Assembly: GCA_900556245.1 (NCBI GenBank)
Contig: USOC01000054.1
Location: 1 to 7,154, forward strand
Origin: an uncultured Prevotellaceae bacterium
GTDB taxonomy: Bacteria > Bacteroidota > Bacteroidia > Bacteroidales > Muribaculaceae
Direction: 5' to 3'
DNA: 7,154 bases
The notes beneath the pieces were generated by a model, which worked only from the letters and a program-made list of their open reading frames with translations, was not told where the DNA came from and made no database searches. The position numbers were made by a program, and so were the translations under genes. Shown here piece after piece: positions 6,644 to 7,154 of the stretch. Each line of letters begins with the position of its first letter. Within the stretch, counting starts at the first letter, position 1.

Positions 6644-7154
6644 TTATTCCTGAGTCAAAGAAGAACGCACGCCCGGCTGTTCAGACCAAATCATCGGCTT
6701 GCGCAACCATTCGTGATTCTTGTAAGCGCCAAGGCGGATAAGCTCGCCCTTGTTGTATTTCTCTTCCGTTTCAGGGTCATAGTTGATACGCTGAACCCAA
6801 GTGCTTTCTTTCTGAGCGTCAGTCATACCATCGATCCAGTAAGGAGCATAGAGGTTATATGGACGGCGAAGAGTCGGATAGACGATTTCCTGATTCGCCC
6901 CGATACCGATGCCGTTACGCTTGTTGCTGAAGTGATAGCGGCGCATATCAGTCCACTGTTCGGGCTGCATATACATGGCAACATACTTCATCTGCATCAA
7001 GTCGCTCAGCTTGAATTCCGACGGGTTGAAGAACCAGTAGTGGTTACCCGGCGTCTTTGGATCGGTTACCTTTTTCACCGGAAGGAACTTGTCGCCGGCC
7101 GGCTGATCAATATTGTCGAGGAACGCATCGACAACATAGCCCCAACCAGCTTGC
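6644..7154 (-). CDS. SusD/RagB family nutrient-uptake outer-membrane lipoprotein, C-terminal part (5'-truncated by window edge)
   Basis: The frame is open from the right edge to the TAA at 6646-6644, giving 169 residues visible; the in-frame GTG at 7078 is internal. The C-terminal hallmarks of SusD-like proteins are present: a helix LSDLMQMKYVAMYMQ leading into EQWTDMRRYHF, followed by IVYPTLRRPYNL, which matches the usual 'QKyia...E.W.d.RR....yP..rR.pyN' pattern of the SusD/RagB and SusD-like_2 families. The tail after this (to LRKPMIWSEQ and the C-terminus) is longer than the simple N-x-W ending of many family members. SusD proteins are lipidated, cover the extracellular face of a SusC TonB-dependent transporter and help capture glycans or peptides. 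The signal peptide and the N-terminal TPR-like region, and presumably the susC homologue, lie outside the window. It heads the visible operon. Confidence 0.9.
   Translation of the reverse strand, partial: QAGWGYVVDAFLDNIDQPAGDKFLPVKKVTDPKTPGNHYWFFNPSEFKLSDLMQMKYVAMYMQPEQWTDMRRYHFSNKRNGIGIGANQEIVYPTLRRPYNLYAPYWIDGMTDAQKESTWVQRINYDPETEEKYNKGELIRLGAYKNHEWLRKPMIWSEQPGVRSSLTQE

Overview
The window looks like a chromosomal segment from a Bacteroidota bacterium, most likely order Bacteroidales. The evidence is a SusD/RagB-type lipoprotein leading a minus-strand operon of lipobox proteins, start codons preceded by A/T-rich leaders without Shine-Dalgarno sites, and a large secreted enzyme whose last ~75 residues resemble a type IX secretion (T9SS) sorting domain. 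Genus cannot be assigned from this sequence. A T9SS-like tail would favour lineages such as Muribaculaceae, Porphyromonadaceae or Rikenellaceae over typical gut Bacteroides, but this is inference.

Layout: 1-662 (+) is the 3' end of a multi-membrane-span acyltransferase family 3 gene cut by the left edge. It converges on a minus-strand block filling the rest of the window. In transcription order (right to left) that block holds: the C-terminal part of a SusD/RagB-like lipoprotein (7154-6644, cut by the right edge; a SusC-type TonB-dependent transporter is expected beyond it); a 375-aa lipoprotein of a family I do not recognise (6613-5486); a 577-aa PKD-domain lipoprotein with a propeller-like C-terminal half (5464-3731); and a 909-aa secreted GHL10/DUF187 glycoside-hydrolase-like protein with about four Ig/FN3-like modules and the putative T9SS tail (3613-884). 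The first three are spaced by 30 and 21 nt and look like one operon. A 117-nt gap containing a strong hairpin plus U-tract separates them from the hydrolase gene, and a second, perfect 17-bp hairpin plus U-tract follows the hydrolase gene.

Working model (inference): the lipoproteins form a cell-surface SusCD-type complex that binds and imports a glycan, the PKD/propeller and 375-aa proteins act as accessory surface binding proteins in the SusE/SusF positions, and the GHL10 enzyme, exported separately, cleaves the glycan. The substrate cannot be read from the sequence. The GHL10 family includes E. coli DigH (YddW), which acts on peptidoglycan glycan strands, so a peptidoglycan-like target is possible as well as a dietary or host polysaccharide. 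No RNA genes, mobile elements, CRISPR arrays or long repeats were seen.
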